This document shows positions 15,516-21,958 of a stretch of DNA of 21,958 nucleotides, one piece after another. A model generated the notes under the pieces. That model was given only the letters and a program-made list of their open reading frames with translations, searched no databases and had not been told where the DNA came from. Source of the stretch: JAWLCA01 sp050485905 (GTDB lineage: Bacteria; Pseudomonadota; Alphaproteobacteria; Rhodobacterales; Rhodobacteraceae); assembly GCA_050485905.1 (NCBI GenBank), contig JBJHCH010000058.1, positions 1-21,958 on the forward strand. Reading direction: 5' to 3'. The first letter of the stretch is position 1; each line of letters begins with the position of its first letter. The position numbers and the translations under genes are program-made.

Positions 15516-15611
15516 TCAGCCCCTCCAGTTCGCCGAAGCATCACGCCCGGCTTTCAACTCCACGACCTGGGGCGTCATCGCGCCCGCCTCTGTCCGCCTC
15601 GTAGTCCTCAT
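15516..15611 (-). CDS. Possible 31-aa small protein linking the dehydrogenase and suyA genes
   Basis: A 31-codon frame starts at ATG 15609-15611, overlapping the alcohol dehydrogenase stop as ATGA. It ends at TGA 15516-15518, overlapping an ATG in frame with suyA as TGATG. The peptide begins MRTTRRTEAGAM and ends ASANWRG; it is basic and has no membrane segment or known motif. The same overlap style joins the other genes of this operon. It may be a real small protein, a translational relay that keeps ribosomes moving to suyA, or the remnant of a lost gene. Evidence is purely positional. Confidence 0.35.
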   Translation of the reverse strand: MRTTRRTEAGAMTPQVVELKAGRDASANWRG

Positions 15612-16615
15612 CCGCCCGGTGTCAGGATGATCTTCGCGGCGCTGACGGCACCTCTGTCCAGATCGACAAAGGCCTGCTGGCCGCCGGACAGCGCCCGCTC
15701 CTCGAACCAGTCGAGAGCGCCGAGTTCACCGGCCTCCATCGCGGCAAGGGTCCGGGCGAAGTCATCGGGCGTGTAGCAGTAGGATCCGGTCACGGTGACT
15801 TCCTGCAGGGTGAGGCGCCGGATGTCGAAACCCGCATCGCCTGGCAAAAGACCGACGTGCACGATGACACCGCCGGGCCTTACCAGCGCCGACGCCGCGG
15901 CGCGGGTGGCGGATGCTCCGACCGCATCGATCACGAGGTCCACCTCGGACGGCACACTTTCAGAGTTGGGATCGTAGGCGGCGATACCGCCCTGACGCGC
16001 CAGTAGGGCACGGCGCTCAGCGTTCGGTTCCGCGATCCAAAGCCGACGCGCTCCGGCGCGCCGCGCCACCAGCGCGGCGGCAAGGCCGATCGCGCCGCCG
16101 CCCAGCACCAGCACCGATGCGCTATCCGCCGGCTGGTCAAGCCGCTCGAACCCGATCCGCACCGCGTGCCAGGAAACGGCCAGCGGCTCGGTCAGTGCCG
16201 CGCGCTCGAAATCGAGGCGCTCGCTGATCGGAAGCACATTGCGCTCGGGGATCGTCACGTATTCGGCGAATGCGCCCGGGCGCGGCGGCATCGAGATGAT
16301 CTGCCGCGTAGGCGACAGGTGTAGCCGGCCGGCACGCGCCACCGGGCAGGCGGGATCGACGACAAGGGGATTGATGCAAACCCGCTCGCCCGTCCGTGGT
16401 CCCGAGACGATGGTGCCCGCCGCCTCGTGACCAAGCACCAGCGGCGCCGGGCGGCGGCTGTCGTGGCCGTGATAGGCATGCATGTCGGAACCGCAAATAC
16501 CGACCGCCGCCACGCGTACGAGAACGTCACCCTTGGCAGGTTCGGGGACCGCCGTCGCGCGAAACTCAAGCGTGTTGGGGCCTGTGTAGACGAGGGCCTG
16601 CATGGTTTCGCTCAT
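15608..16615 (-). CDS. Zinc-type alcohol dehydrogenase, probable DHPS 2-dehydrogenase (HpsO/HpsP role)
   Basis: The 335-aa protein is a medium-chain dehydrogenase. Catalytic-zinc ligands are visible as Cys41 in GICGSD and His63-Glu64 in GHEAAG, with Glu143 in TEPLAV. The nucleotide fold has LGGGAIGLAAA at 171-181 followed by an acidic strand end (IAEPN), suggesting NAD(H). The lobe that normally holds four structural-zinc cysteines (about 85-101) keeps only one, Cys90, so that site is lost. In known DHPS degraders two inducible 2-dehydrogenases of opposite stereospecificity (HpsO and HpsP) interconvert DHPS enantiomers through the 2-oxo form. This gene and the adjacent SDR are the natural candidates, though I cannot say which is which. 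Its ATG overlaps the SDR stop by four bases (16612-16615). Confidence 0.85.
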   Translation of the reverse strand: MSETMQALVYTGPNTLEFRATAVPEPAKGDVLVRVAAVGICGSDMHAYHGHDSRRPAPLVLGHEAAGTIVSGPRTGERVCINPLVVDPACPVARAGRLHLSPTRQIISMPPRPGAFAEYVTIPERNVLPISERLDFERAALTEPLAVSWHAVRIGFERLDQPADSASVLVLGGGAIGLAAALVARRAGARRLWIAEPNAERRALLARQGGIAAYDPNSESVPSEVDLVIDAVGASATRAAASALVRPGGVIVHVGLLPGDAGFDIRRLTLQEVTVTGSYCYTPDDFARTLAAMEAGELGALDWFEERALSGGQQAFVDLDRGAVSAAKIILTPGG

Positions 16616-17373
16616 TTCGCGGTGAACCCCCCGTCGAGAAAGATGGTCTGCCCGGTAACGTATGCTGAAGCATCTGAGGCGAGGAAGATGCAGAGGCCAT
16701 GGATGTCCTCGGGTTCGCCGTTGCGACCGATCGCAGTCTGCGCGGCGTTCTTCGCAGCTCGTTCGGCGTCGGCAAACACCGCCTCGGTCAGCGGTGTGCG
16801 AAAGAAGCCGGGCGCGATGGCGTTGCAGGTGATCCCCTTGGGCGACCATTCCTCGGCGATGGCGCGCGTCAGTTGGACAATGCCGCCCTTGGCGGCGCCG
16901 TAGGGGGCGCCAAGGGTGAAGGCCCGCACCGATTGCAGCGAGGCGATGTTGATGATCCGGCCCCATCCGCGCACCGCCATCGCCGGGGCAAGCGCCTGGG
17001 TCAGCAGGAAGGGCGCACGAAGGTGGATCGCCATGTGCAGATCGAACGCCGCAGCGGTTACCTCGCCGAATGGCTGCCGCAGATTGATACCGGCGGCGTT
17101 GACGATGATATCGACCTCTCCGACATCGGATGCCAGCGCCGCCGGTCCTGCCGGATCGGTCAGATCGGACGGATGGGCCGCCGCGGTCATGCCCTCGGCC
17201 TCAAGTTCGCGTATCGCCGCTTCGAGCCGGTCGGAACCGCGCGCCGCGAGATGCAGTGCGGCACCCTGCTGGCCAAGGGCGTAAGCCATCGCAAGACCGA
17301 GTCCCGAGTTCCCGCCCGTGATCAGCGCGCGCCGCCCGGTCAGGTCGAACAGGGAGCCGAGGCCGGTCATCAT
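16612..17373 (-). CDS. Short-chain dehydrogenase/reductase, probable second DHPS 2-dehydrogenase
   Basis: The 253-aa protein is a classical SDR: TGGNSGLG cofactor loop at residues 19-26, NAAG at 92-95, a serine in INIASLQS (145 or 148), and the catalytic pair Tyr158 and Lys162 in PYGAAKGG. It ends in the usual FLDGGFTAK. The start is the ATG at 17371-17373, which overlaps the aminotransferase stop as ATGA; the next codon is also ATG. Placed between the aminotransferase and the zinc dehydrogenase, it most likely handles the C2 hydroxyl of DHPS or a related C3 sulfonate. A generic sugar or 3-oxoacyl reductase is possible from sequence alone. Confidence 0.87.
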   Translation of the reverse strand: MMTGLGSLFDLTGRRALITGGNSGLGLAMAYALGQQGAALHLAARGSDRLEAAIRELEAEGMTAAAHPSDLTDPAGPAALASDVGEVDIIVNAAGINLRQPFGEVTAAAFDLHMAIHLRAPFLLTQALAPAMAVRGWGRIINIASLQSVRAFTLGAPYGAAKGGIVQLTRAIAEEWSPKGITCNAIAPGFFRTPLTEAVFADAERAAKNAAQTAIGRNGEPEDIHGLCIFLASDASAYVTGQTIFLDGGFTAK

Positions 17374-18575
17374 GACGCCCCCGAAATGACAGCGGCGCGT
17401 GCGGAACAGAGTGAGCCGATGATCCGGTCGCAGGCCGCGCGCGAAAGCCCCAGCGGCAGACGCAGATCGCAGAGCGTGGCCAGGATATGCTGCGTGTGCG
17501 GTGCGACGGGACTGCCGGGCAGCTCGGCCCAATGCTGCGGGGCGCTGGTGTACCCTTCCGCCTCAGGAACGCCGAACCACTTCACGAAAACGCCGCGACT
17601 GCGGCATGCGGCGGTGAAGGCGGCCATCTGCGGCGGACCGAAATCCGGCAGGCGAAACTGTAGCGAGCTTTGGACATAGCCCTCGGGCTCAGGTCGATGT
17701 GGCAGCGCAAAGCCACCGGCGGACGCTAGCCCTGTGGTGATATGGTCATGCGTCGCGTTCCAGTCCTGCGCGCGCGCGGGCAGATCGGCCAGCTGTGGCA
17801 GGGCGAGTTCGGCCGCAATCTCGGACAGGCGCAGGCTGAAGTTCGCGCAGCGGCCGCGCCAGCGGGCCATGACATCCTCGGGCGGGCAGGTGCCGTTCTG
17901 GCGGTAGAGCATGTAGCTGCCGGAATGCAGAATCGCCCGCGCCGCCAGATCTGCGTCTGAGGTGACCAGCATGCCGCCTTCGCCGGCATTGACATGTTTC
18001 CAGGACTGGAAGCTGAAGCATCCCGCGATGCCGAAGCTGCCGGTCGGTCGTCCGGCCCAAGTCGCGCCAAGGCTGTGCGCACAATCTTCAATCAGGCTTA
18101 CGCCAAGCTCGCTGCAGCGCGCCGTCAGCTGGCCCAGATCGCCGATGTGCCCGCGCATGTAGGACACCAGCAGGTGACGGGCGCCCGTAGCCGCCGCCTT
18201 CGCGGCAAGATCGTCGATGTCGATCACCAGATCCTCGGCGATCTCGACGGGTACCGCCAGACCGCCGGCGTTGACGATTGCGCCAATCACGGGGGCCAAA
18301 GTGAACGCACCCATAAGGACCGGCATCCCGGGCCGGACGCCCGCGCCCAGCAACGCGAGATAGAGCGCGCTGCCGCAGGAATTGGTTGCAACCGCGTAAC
18401 GCGTCCCGATCAGCTCGGCGAAGGCGACCTCCAGCCGGGACGCGGCGCCGATTGCATGGGCACTCTCGCGGTAGCGATGCAGCCGGCCGTTCGCAAGAAG
18501 CTCGGCGACCCTCTGACGCGCGGCGTCGGGGATCGGAGGCGGGGCGCCGAGGTCAATTGGCGCGTCCATGGTCAT
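17370..18575 (-). CDS. DegT/DnrJ/EryC1-family PLP aminotransferase in a sulfonate operon
   Basis: The 401-aa protein has the hallmarks of the DegT (sugar aminotransferase) family: TNSCGSALYLAL near the N-terminus binding PLP phosphate, IEDCAHSLGATW with Asp164, and CFSFQSWKHVNAGEGGML with the Schiff-base Lys193. The family usually transfers an amino group to or from a carbon next to a hydroxyl. Its start (ATG 18573-18575) overlaps the hpsN stop and its stop overlaps the SDR start, so it belongs to the sulfonate pathway rather than to polysaccharide synthesis. A fitting substrate is cysteinolic acid, whose transamination at C2 gives the same 2-oxo-3-hydroxypropanesulfonate that the neighbouring dehydrogenases would use. 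This is an inference; no substrate residue pattern proves it. Confidence 0.88.
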   Translation of the reverse strand: MTMDAPIDLGAPPPIPDAARQRVAELLANGRLHRYRESAHAIGAASRLEVAFAELIGTRYAVATNSCGSALYLALLGAGVRPGMPVLMGAFTLAPVIGAIVNAGGLAVPVEIAEDLVIDIDDLAAKAAATGARHLLVSYMRGHIGDLGQLTARCSELGVSLIEDCAHSLGATWAGRPTGSFGIAGCFSFQSWKHVNAGEGGMLVTSDADLAARAILHSGSYMLYRQNGTCPPEDVMARWRGRCANFSLRLSEIAAELALPQLADLPARAQDWNATHDHITTGLASAGGFALPHRPEPEGYVQSSLQFRLPDFGPPQMAAFTAACRSRGVFVKWFGVPEAEGYTSAPQHWAELPGSPVAPHTQHILATLCDLRLPLGLSRAACDRIIGSLCSARAAVISGAS

Positions 18576-19891
18576 TCTACGGATTCGACCGGCTGCCCCA
18601 GATCGAAGTTGTGACCCGGAAAGTACTTTGCCATGCGCACATCAGCGGTCCGTGCATGCGCCTCCATCCCCTCAAGCCGGGAGATGCGGGCGGTTGCGAG
18701 CGAAAGCGTCTTGCAGGCGTCGCGGTCGGCCCTCTGCCATGTGAGCGGCTTGAGGAACTTGTGCACCGACAGCCCCGCCGAATACCGCGCGGCGAACTTT
18801 GTGGGCAGGATATGGTTCGGCCCCGAGGCCTTGTCCCCGAACGCCACCGTCGTTTCCTCGCCAAGGAACAGCGAGCCGTAATTCGTCAGGTTGCCCAGCC
18901 ACCAGTCCAGATCGCCGGCATGCACCTCCAGATGCTCGCTGGCATAGCGGTCGGACACCTCGACGATCTCGTCGCGCGTGTCACACAGGATCACCTCGCC
19001 ATAATCGCGCCAGGCAGCATCGGCAGCGGCGCGGGCGGGTTCCGGCAGATCGGCGATCAGGTTCTGCATCCGCGCCATCACCGCGTCGGCCAGCGTGCGC
19101 GACGAGGTGAACAGCCACGCCGGGCTTTCGTGTCCGTGCTCTGCCTGGCCCACCAGATCGACGGCAACAATTTCGGGGTCAGCGGTCTCGTCCGCGATCA
19201 CCGCCACTTCCGAGGGGCCGGCGAAGACGTCGATGCCAACCTTGCCAAAGAGCATCCGCTTGGCCTCGGCCACATACTTGTTCCCGGGCCCCACGATGAT
19301 GTCGGCGGGCTTGCCGGTGAACAGCCCGAAGGCCATCGCGGCAATCGCCTGCACACCGCCGAGCGTGAGCACGATATCGGCGCCGGCCTCCTTCATCGCG
19401 TAAAGAACGTAAGGATGCATCGCCCCGCCGCGAAAGGGCGTGGAGCAGGCGATCACGGTCTTCACGCCGGCCGCCTTGGCCGTCGCCACCGACATGACGG
19501 CCGAGGCGATATGGGCGTAGCGTCCGGTCGGAATATAGCAGCCCGCGACGTTGCACGGCACCATCCGCTGCCCGGCGATCAGGCCAGAGCCCATGGTGAT
19601 CTGGAAATCCTTGACCGAGTCCTTCTGTGCCAGCGCAAAGCGGCGCACCTCGGATGCGGCAAAGGCGATATCGTCGGCCACTTGCTTTGGAACCTCCGCT
19701 GCCCGGGCCTCCATCTCCTCTCGGGTCACGACGACCGGCCCGTCCCACTTGTCTAGCACCTTGGCATAGTGACGCACGGCGTCCTCGCCCTCGGCCTCGA
19801 TCCGGGCGAGCATCTCGGTGACGACCGCCTGAGCATTGCCGGTCTCGGTTTCCGGGGTCTTGGTGGCCTTCTTGAGATAGGTGATCGCCAT
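18572..19891 (-). CDS. hpsN: Sulfopropanediol 3-dehydrogenase (HisD superfamily)
   Basis: HpsN oxidises (R)-2,3-dihydroxypropane-1-sulfonate to (R)-sulfolactate with two NAD+. The 439-aa protein is built like histidinol dehydrogenase, with zinc and catalytic positions conserved: Gln249 and His252 in GQAEHGH, Glu319-His320 in ASEHLEVH, Asp353 in GDKASGPNHILPT and His411 in MEAHARTADVR. The product fits HpsN rather than HisD because it sits among suyAB, cuyA and an ABC importer, with no histidine genes present. The start is the ATG at 19889-19891 (MAITYLKKATK) with AAAGAGAG upstream. It follows the binding-protein gene after a 59-base gap that holds a hairpin. Confidence 0.88.
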   Translation of the reverse strand: MAITYLKKATKTPETETGNAQAVVTEMLARIEAEGEDAVRHYAKVLDKWDGPVVVTREEMEARAAEVPKQVADDIAFAASEVRRFALAQKDSVKDFQITMGSGLIAGQRMVPCNVAGCYIPTGRYAHIASAVMSVATAKAAGVKTVIACSTPFRGGAMHPYVLYAMKEAGADIVLTLGGVQAIAAMAFGLFTGKPADIIVGPGNKYVAEAKRMLFGKVGIDVFAGPSEVAVIADETADPEIVAVDLVGQAEHGHESPAWLFTSSRTLADAVMARMQNLIADLPEPARAAADAAWRDYGEVILCDTRDEIVEVSDRYASEHLEVHAGDLDWWLGNLTNYGSLFLGEETTVAFGDKASGPNHILPTKFAARYSAGLSVHKFLKPLTWQRADRDACKTLSLATARISRLEGMEAHARTADVRMAKYFPGHNFDLGQPVESVE

Positions 19892-19915
19892 GGGTCTCTC
19901 TTTCGGTGTGATGGA

Positions 19916-19940
19916 CCCCGCCACACCAGCGGCGGCGGGG
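19916..19940 (-). terminator. Hairpin between the binding-protein gene and hpsN
   Basis: CCCCGCC (19916-19922) pairs with GGCGGGG (19934-19940) across an 11-base loop, immediately after the binding-protein stop. No T-run follows, so partial attenuation or protection of the upstream message is more likely than full termination. Confidence 0.45.
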
Positions 19941-19950
19941 CGCCGCGTTG

Positions 19951-20997
19951 TCAGTCCTGCAGTGTCGCGAAGGCCGCCAGTTCGGGGTCGTCCATGACCA
20001 TCTGCATGAAGCTGGGATCGATGTAGTCGGCCGGATCGGGGTTCTCGTCGAAGGTTCCCACGTCAGCCATGAAGGCGCCGATGGCGCCTAGCCACTCGTC
20101 GACATCGGACTCGCCGTCAGAGCGGTCCAGGATCGCGATCTGCTCTTCAAGATTGAAGGTCGGGCGCAGGTCGAACTCGGCGTTGACCGCCGCATCCGAC
20201 ACCTCCACCCCGCCTTCGGAGTAGAAGTCGACAAGCATCGCGCGCGCCTCGTCCGGATTGGCCTCGGCCCAGGCCCAGCCGCGCAGATAGACCGCCAGGA
20301 AGCGCGCCACCAGTTCGGGGCTTTCTTCGGCAAAACCGGGCCGTACGATCAGCGCCCCCGGGACGACCGCACCGGCGTCCGCACCCGAGCACAGGTAATC
20401 GCTGTTGGCGCGCTCTTGAAGAGTGTACATGTTGGGCGCCCAGACGCCTGCAAGGTCGCCGTTCCGCGAGATGATCGCCGAGATGATCTGGGCCTGAGCG
20501 AGGTTGACGAATTCCACGTTGCTCTTGTCGACGCCCCACATTTCGAGGCACGCCTGCACCGCATAGTCGCCGGTGGAGTTGGTGGTCAGCAGGATGCTCT
20601 GCCCTTCGATCGAGGACGGGTCGGCGCGGATGCCCTCGATGACATCGTTATGCGCCATCAGCACATTGGCGGCCGATTCGTCGTTCGTTACGCCAATTGT
20701 CTTCAGTCCGAAGCGCGCCGCGCCCAGGACAGCGGGAACCGAGCCGGTGCCGCCCACGTCCCAGTCGTTCGCCTGTGCCGCCGCGATCTGCGGCGCGCCG
20801 GCGGGGAAGGTGCTGAAGGACGGATCAAGGCCGACCTCGGCCCACCAGCCCATTTCGCTGGCCAGATAGAAGGGCAGCGCCCAGTAGAGCGCGGGCTGGT
20901 AGCTGACGTTGATCGGCGTCAGGTCCTGCGCCTGTGCCGGCCAGGCGGCGGTGGTCAGCAAGGCGGCAAGCCCGAGGCCTGCGATGCGGTACTTCAT
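19951..20997 (-). CDS. Periplasmic binding protein of an SsuA/TauA (NMT1)-type ABC importer
   Basis: The 348-aa precursor has a Sec signal peptide (basic MKYR, a hydrophobic core, cleavage after AQA near residue 23). The mature protein begins with INVSYQPALYWALPFYLASEMGWWAEVGLD, the opening of the aliphatic-sulfonate/taurine/NMT1 receptor family, and contains PQIAAAQANDWDVGGTGSVPAVLG, the usual second ligand-site loop. The ATG at 20995-20997 has GGGAGG eight bases before it. The gene follows the ATPase gene by 32 bases and precedes hpsN. A C3 organosulfonate (DHPS, cysteinolate, sulfolactate or cysteate) is the expected ligand from context; the family also binds taurine, pyrimidines and nitrate. 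Confidence 0.9.
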   Translation of the reverse strand: MKYRIAGLGLAALLTTAAWPAQAQDLTPINVSYQPALYWALPFYLASEMGWWAEVGLDPSFSTFPAGAPQIAAAQANDWDVGGTGSVPAVLGAARFGLKTIGVTNDESAANVLMAHNDVIEGIRADPSSIEGQSILLTTNSTGDYAVQACLEMWGVDKSNVEFVNLAQAQIISAIISRNGDLAGVWAPNMYTLQERANSDYLCSGADAGAVVPGALIVRPGFAEESPELVARFLAVYLRGWAWAEANPDEARAMLVDFYSEGGVEVSDAAVNAEFDLRPTFNLEEQIAILDRSDGESDVDEWLGAIGAFMADVGTFDENPDPADYIDPSFMQMVMDDPELAAFATLQD

Positions 20998-21029
20998 GGT
21001 GTCCTCCCGGTTGTGGTGTTGGTCGTTTC

Positions 21030-21827
21030 TCAGGCGGTTGCGGCCGCCTTTTCCTCCCGCAGACTGCGCCAGATGTGCGTGCGCAGATGCACGAAGCTCT
21101 CAAGGTCCATCACATCCTCGATCTTTTCGTAGCTGTCCCAGTTCTCGGCCTCGCGGATGGATCGGATGTCGAGCACTTCCTTGATCCGGCCCGGCGCGCG
21201 AGTCATGATCGCCACGCGGTCGGCCAGATAGACCGCCTCCTCGACCGCATGGGTGATGAACAGCACGGTGCGCGGGTTCTTCCGGGCCAGCCGGACCAAC
21301 TCCTCCTGCATCACCACCCGCGTCTGGGCATCTAGCGCGCCGAAGGGTTCGTCCATCAGCAGCACATCGGGGTCGAGGACATAGGCCCGCGCGATGGCCA
21401 CGCGCTGCTGCATCCCACCCGACAGCTGGTGCGGAAAATGACCTGAATAGGATGTGAGATTCATCAGCTCGAGGATGCCGTTGATCCGCTCTTCGCGCTC
21501 GGCCCTGGCGACGTTCTGGTTGCGCAATCCCAATTCGATGTTGGCATGCACCGTCTTCCACGGAAACAGGGCGAATTGCTGGAACACCACCGCGCGCTCC
21601 GGGCGCGGCCGCCTGATTTCCTGATCGTCCACCAGAACCTTGCCCGAGCTTGGAAAGTCGAACCCCGCCACCAGCCGCAGGCAGGTCGTCTTGCCGCAAC
21701 CCGACGGACCGACGATGGCGACGAATTCCTTGTCCTCGACCGTGAAGTTGATGTCCTTCAGCGCAACGAACGGATTCGCCTTGGCCCCGAACACCCGGCC
21801 CACATTGTCGAAGCGGATGACTCCCAT
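21030..21827 (-). CDS. ABC importer ATPase, SsuB/TauB type
   Basis: The 265-aa cytoplasmic ATPase drives the importer. All motifs are intact: Walker A GPSGCGKT at 40-47, Q-loop Gln83, signature LSGGMQQR at 135-142, Walker B VLLMDEP at 155-161, and switch His193 in ITHAVEEAV. The start is the ATG at 21825-21827, preceded by GAGGGAGG; an in-frame TTG at 21840-21842 would swallow the ribosome site. It lies 11 bases downstream of the permease stop. Confidence 0.94.
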   Translation of the reverse strand: MGVIRFDNVGRVFGAKANPFVALKDINFTVEDKEFVAIVGPSGCGKTTCLRLVAGFDFPSSGKVLVDDQEIRRPRPERAVVFQQFALFPWKTVHANIELGLRNQNVARAEREERINGILELMNLTSYSGHFPHQLSGGMQQRVAIARAYVLDPDVLLMDEPFGALDAQTRVVMQEELVRLARKNPRTVLFITHAVEEAVYLADRVAIMTRAPGRIKEVLDIRSIREAENWDSYEKIEDVMDLESFVHLRTHIWRSLREEKAAATA

Positions 21828-21838
21828 CGTTTCCTCCC

Positions 21839-21958
21839 TCAAACCTCTAGTCCGCGGCGGCGCTGGATCACCCGTTCGGCAAAGCGCAGCGCGGTATCGA
21901 GTGCGAGGCCGACAAGGCCGATCGCGATCATTCCCGACATCACGGTGGTGGTGGACAC
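21839..21958 (-). CDS. ABC importer permease, SsuC/TauC type (C-terminal fragment, cut by window)
   Basis: Only the last 39 codons are inside the window. They read VSTTTVMSGMIAIG, then LVGLALDTALRFAERVIQRRRGLEV and stop, the characteristic end of SsuC/TauC-type permeases: the final membrane helix followed by a basic tail. The frame is open to the right edge. It is the first visible gene of the sulfonate operon; the operon promoter lies outside the window. Confidence 0.85.
   Translation of the reverse strand: MSTTTVMSGMIAIGLVGLALDTALRFAERVIQRRRGLEV

Noticed and set aside
18572..19891. Histidinol dehydrogenase (HisD) for histidine synthesis
   Set aside because: No his genes are nearby, and the gene is locked by overlaps into a sulfonate operon with suyAB and cuyA; HpsN is the better reading.

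Overview
The window looks like a chromosomal segment of a marine-type alphaproteobacterium of the Rhodobacterales (roseobacter group). The reasons are the very high GC with strongly GC-biased third codon positions, a Tat-exported TctC, the ZapE and GdhA variants, and a set of organosulfonate genes (cuyA, suyAB, hpsN) typical of roseobacters. No 16S rRNA or species marker is present, so the assignment stops at about order level.

Left part (1-7662), core or metabolic genes. A tripartite tricarboxylate-type transporter (tctC then tctA, minus strand, no tctB between them) is divergent from a PrpF-fold protein resembling 4-oxalomesaconate tautomerase (GalD/LigU). This suggests uptake and breakdown of an aromatic-derived or tricarboxylic acid. 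After a convergent intergenic region with a 20-bp perfect palindrome come, all on the minus strand, an unknown two-helix membrane protein with an acidic Ala/Glu linker, the cell-division ATPase ZapE and NADP-type glutamate dehydrogenase.

Middle part (8019-about 12032), an integrated mosaic element. A complete tRNA-Leu(CAG) gene with a good promoter is followed within 100 bases by a tyrosine integrase. Next comes a ParB-like gene that has lost its 5' end. Abutting that break is an AT-rich two-gene cassette: a five-helix membrane protein overlapping by ATGA with a DGQHR-domain (DndB-like) protein. The DGQHR gene appears to be cut off and fused to foreign GC-rich sequence near 11784. The cassette could be a defence-type module. 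No second copy of the tRNA 3' end was found, so the right border is unresolved.

Right part (12033-21958), a minus-strand organosulfonate catabolic locus. In transcription order it holds an ABC importer (permease cut by the window edge, ATPase, binding protein), HpsN, a DegT-family aminotransferase, an SDR, a zinc-type alcohol dehydrogenase, a possible 31-codon ORF, SuyA, SuyB, then after a strong hairpin CuyA and an Asp/Glu-family racemase. Most junctions are 4-base ATGA overlaps, so the genes are tightly coupled. Read together they make a funnel: 2,3-dihydroxypropane-1-sulfonate (DHPS) is epimerised through the 2-oxo form by the two dehydrogenases, oxidised to sulfolactate by HpsN, and cleaved by SuyAB to pyruvate and sulfite. 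Cysteate is cleaved directly by CuyA.

Two genes extend the known scheme. The aminotransferase sits between hpsN and the dehydrogenases, where it could convert cysteinolic acid (2-amino-3-hydroxypropane-1-sulfonate) into the DHPS 2-oxo intermediate. The racemase coupled to cuyA may be a cysteate racemase, since cysteate is the sulfonate analogue of aspartate. Both roles are inferences. All coordinates were worked out by eye from the sequence; no similarity search or folding program was run.
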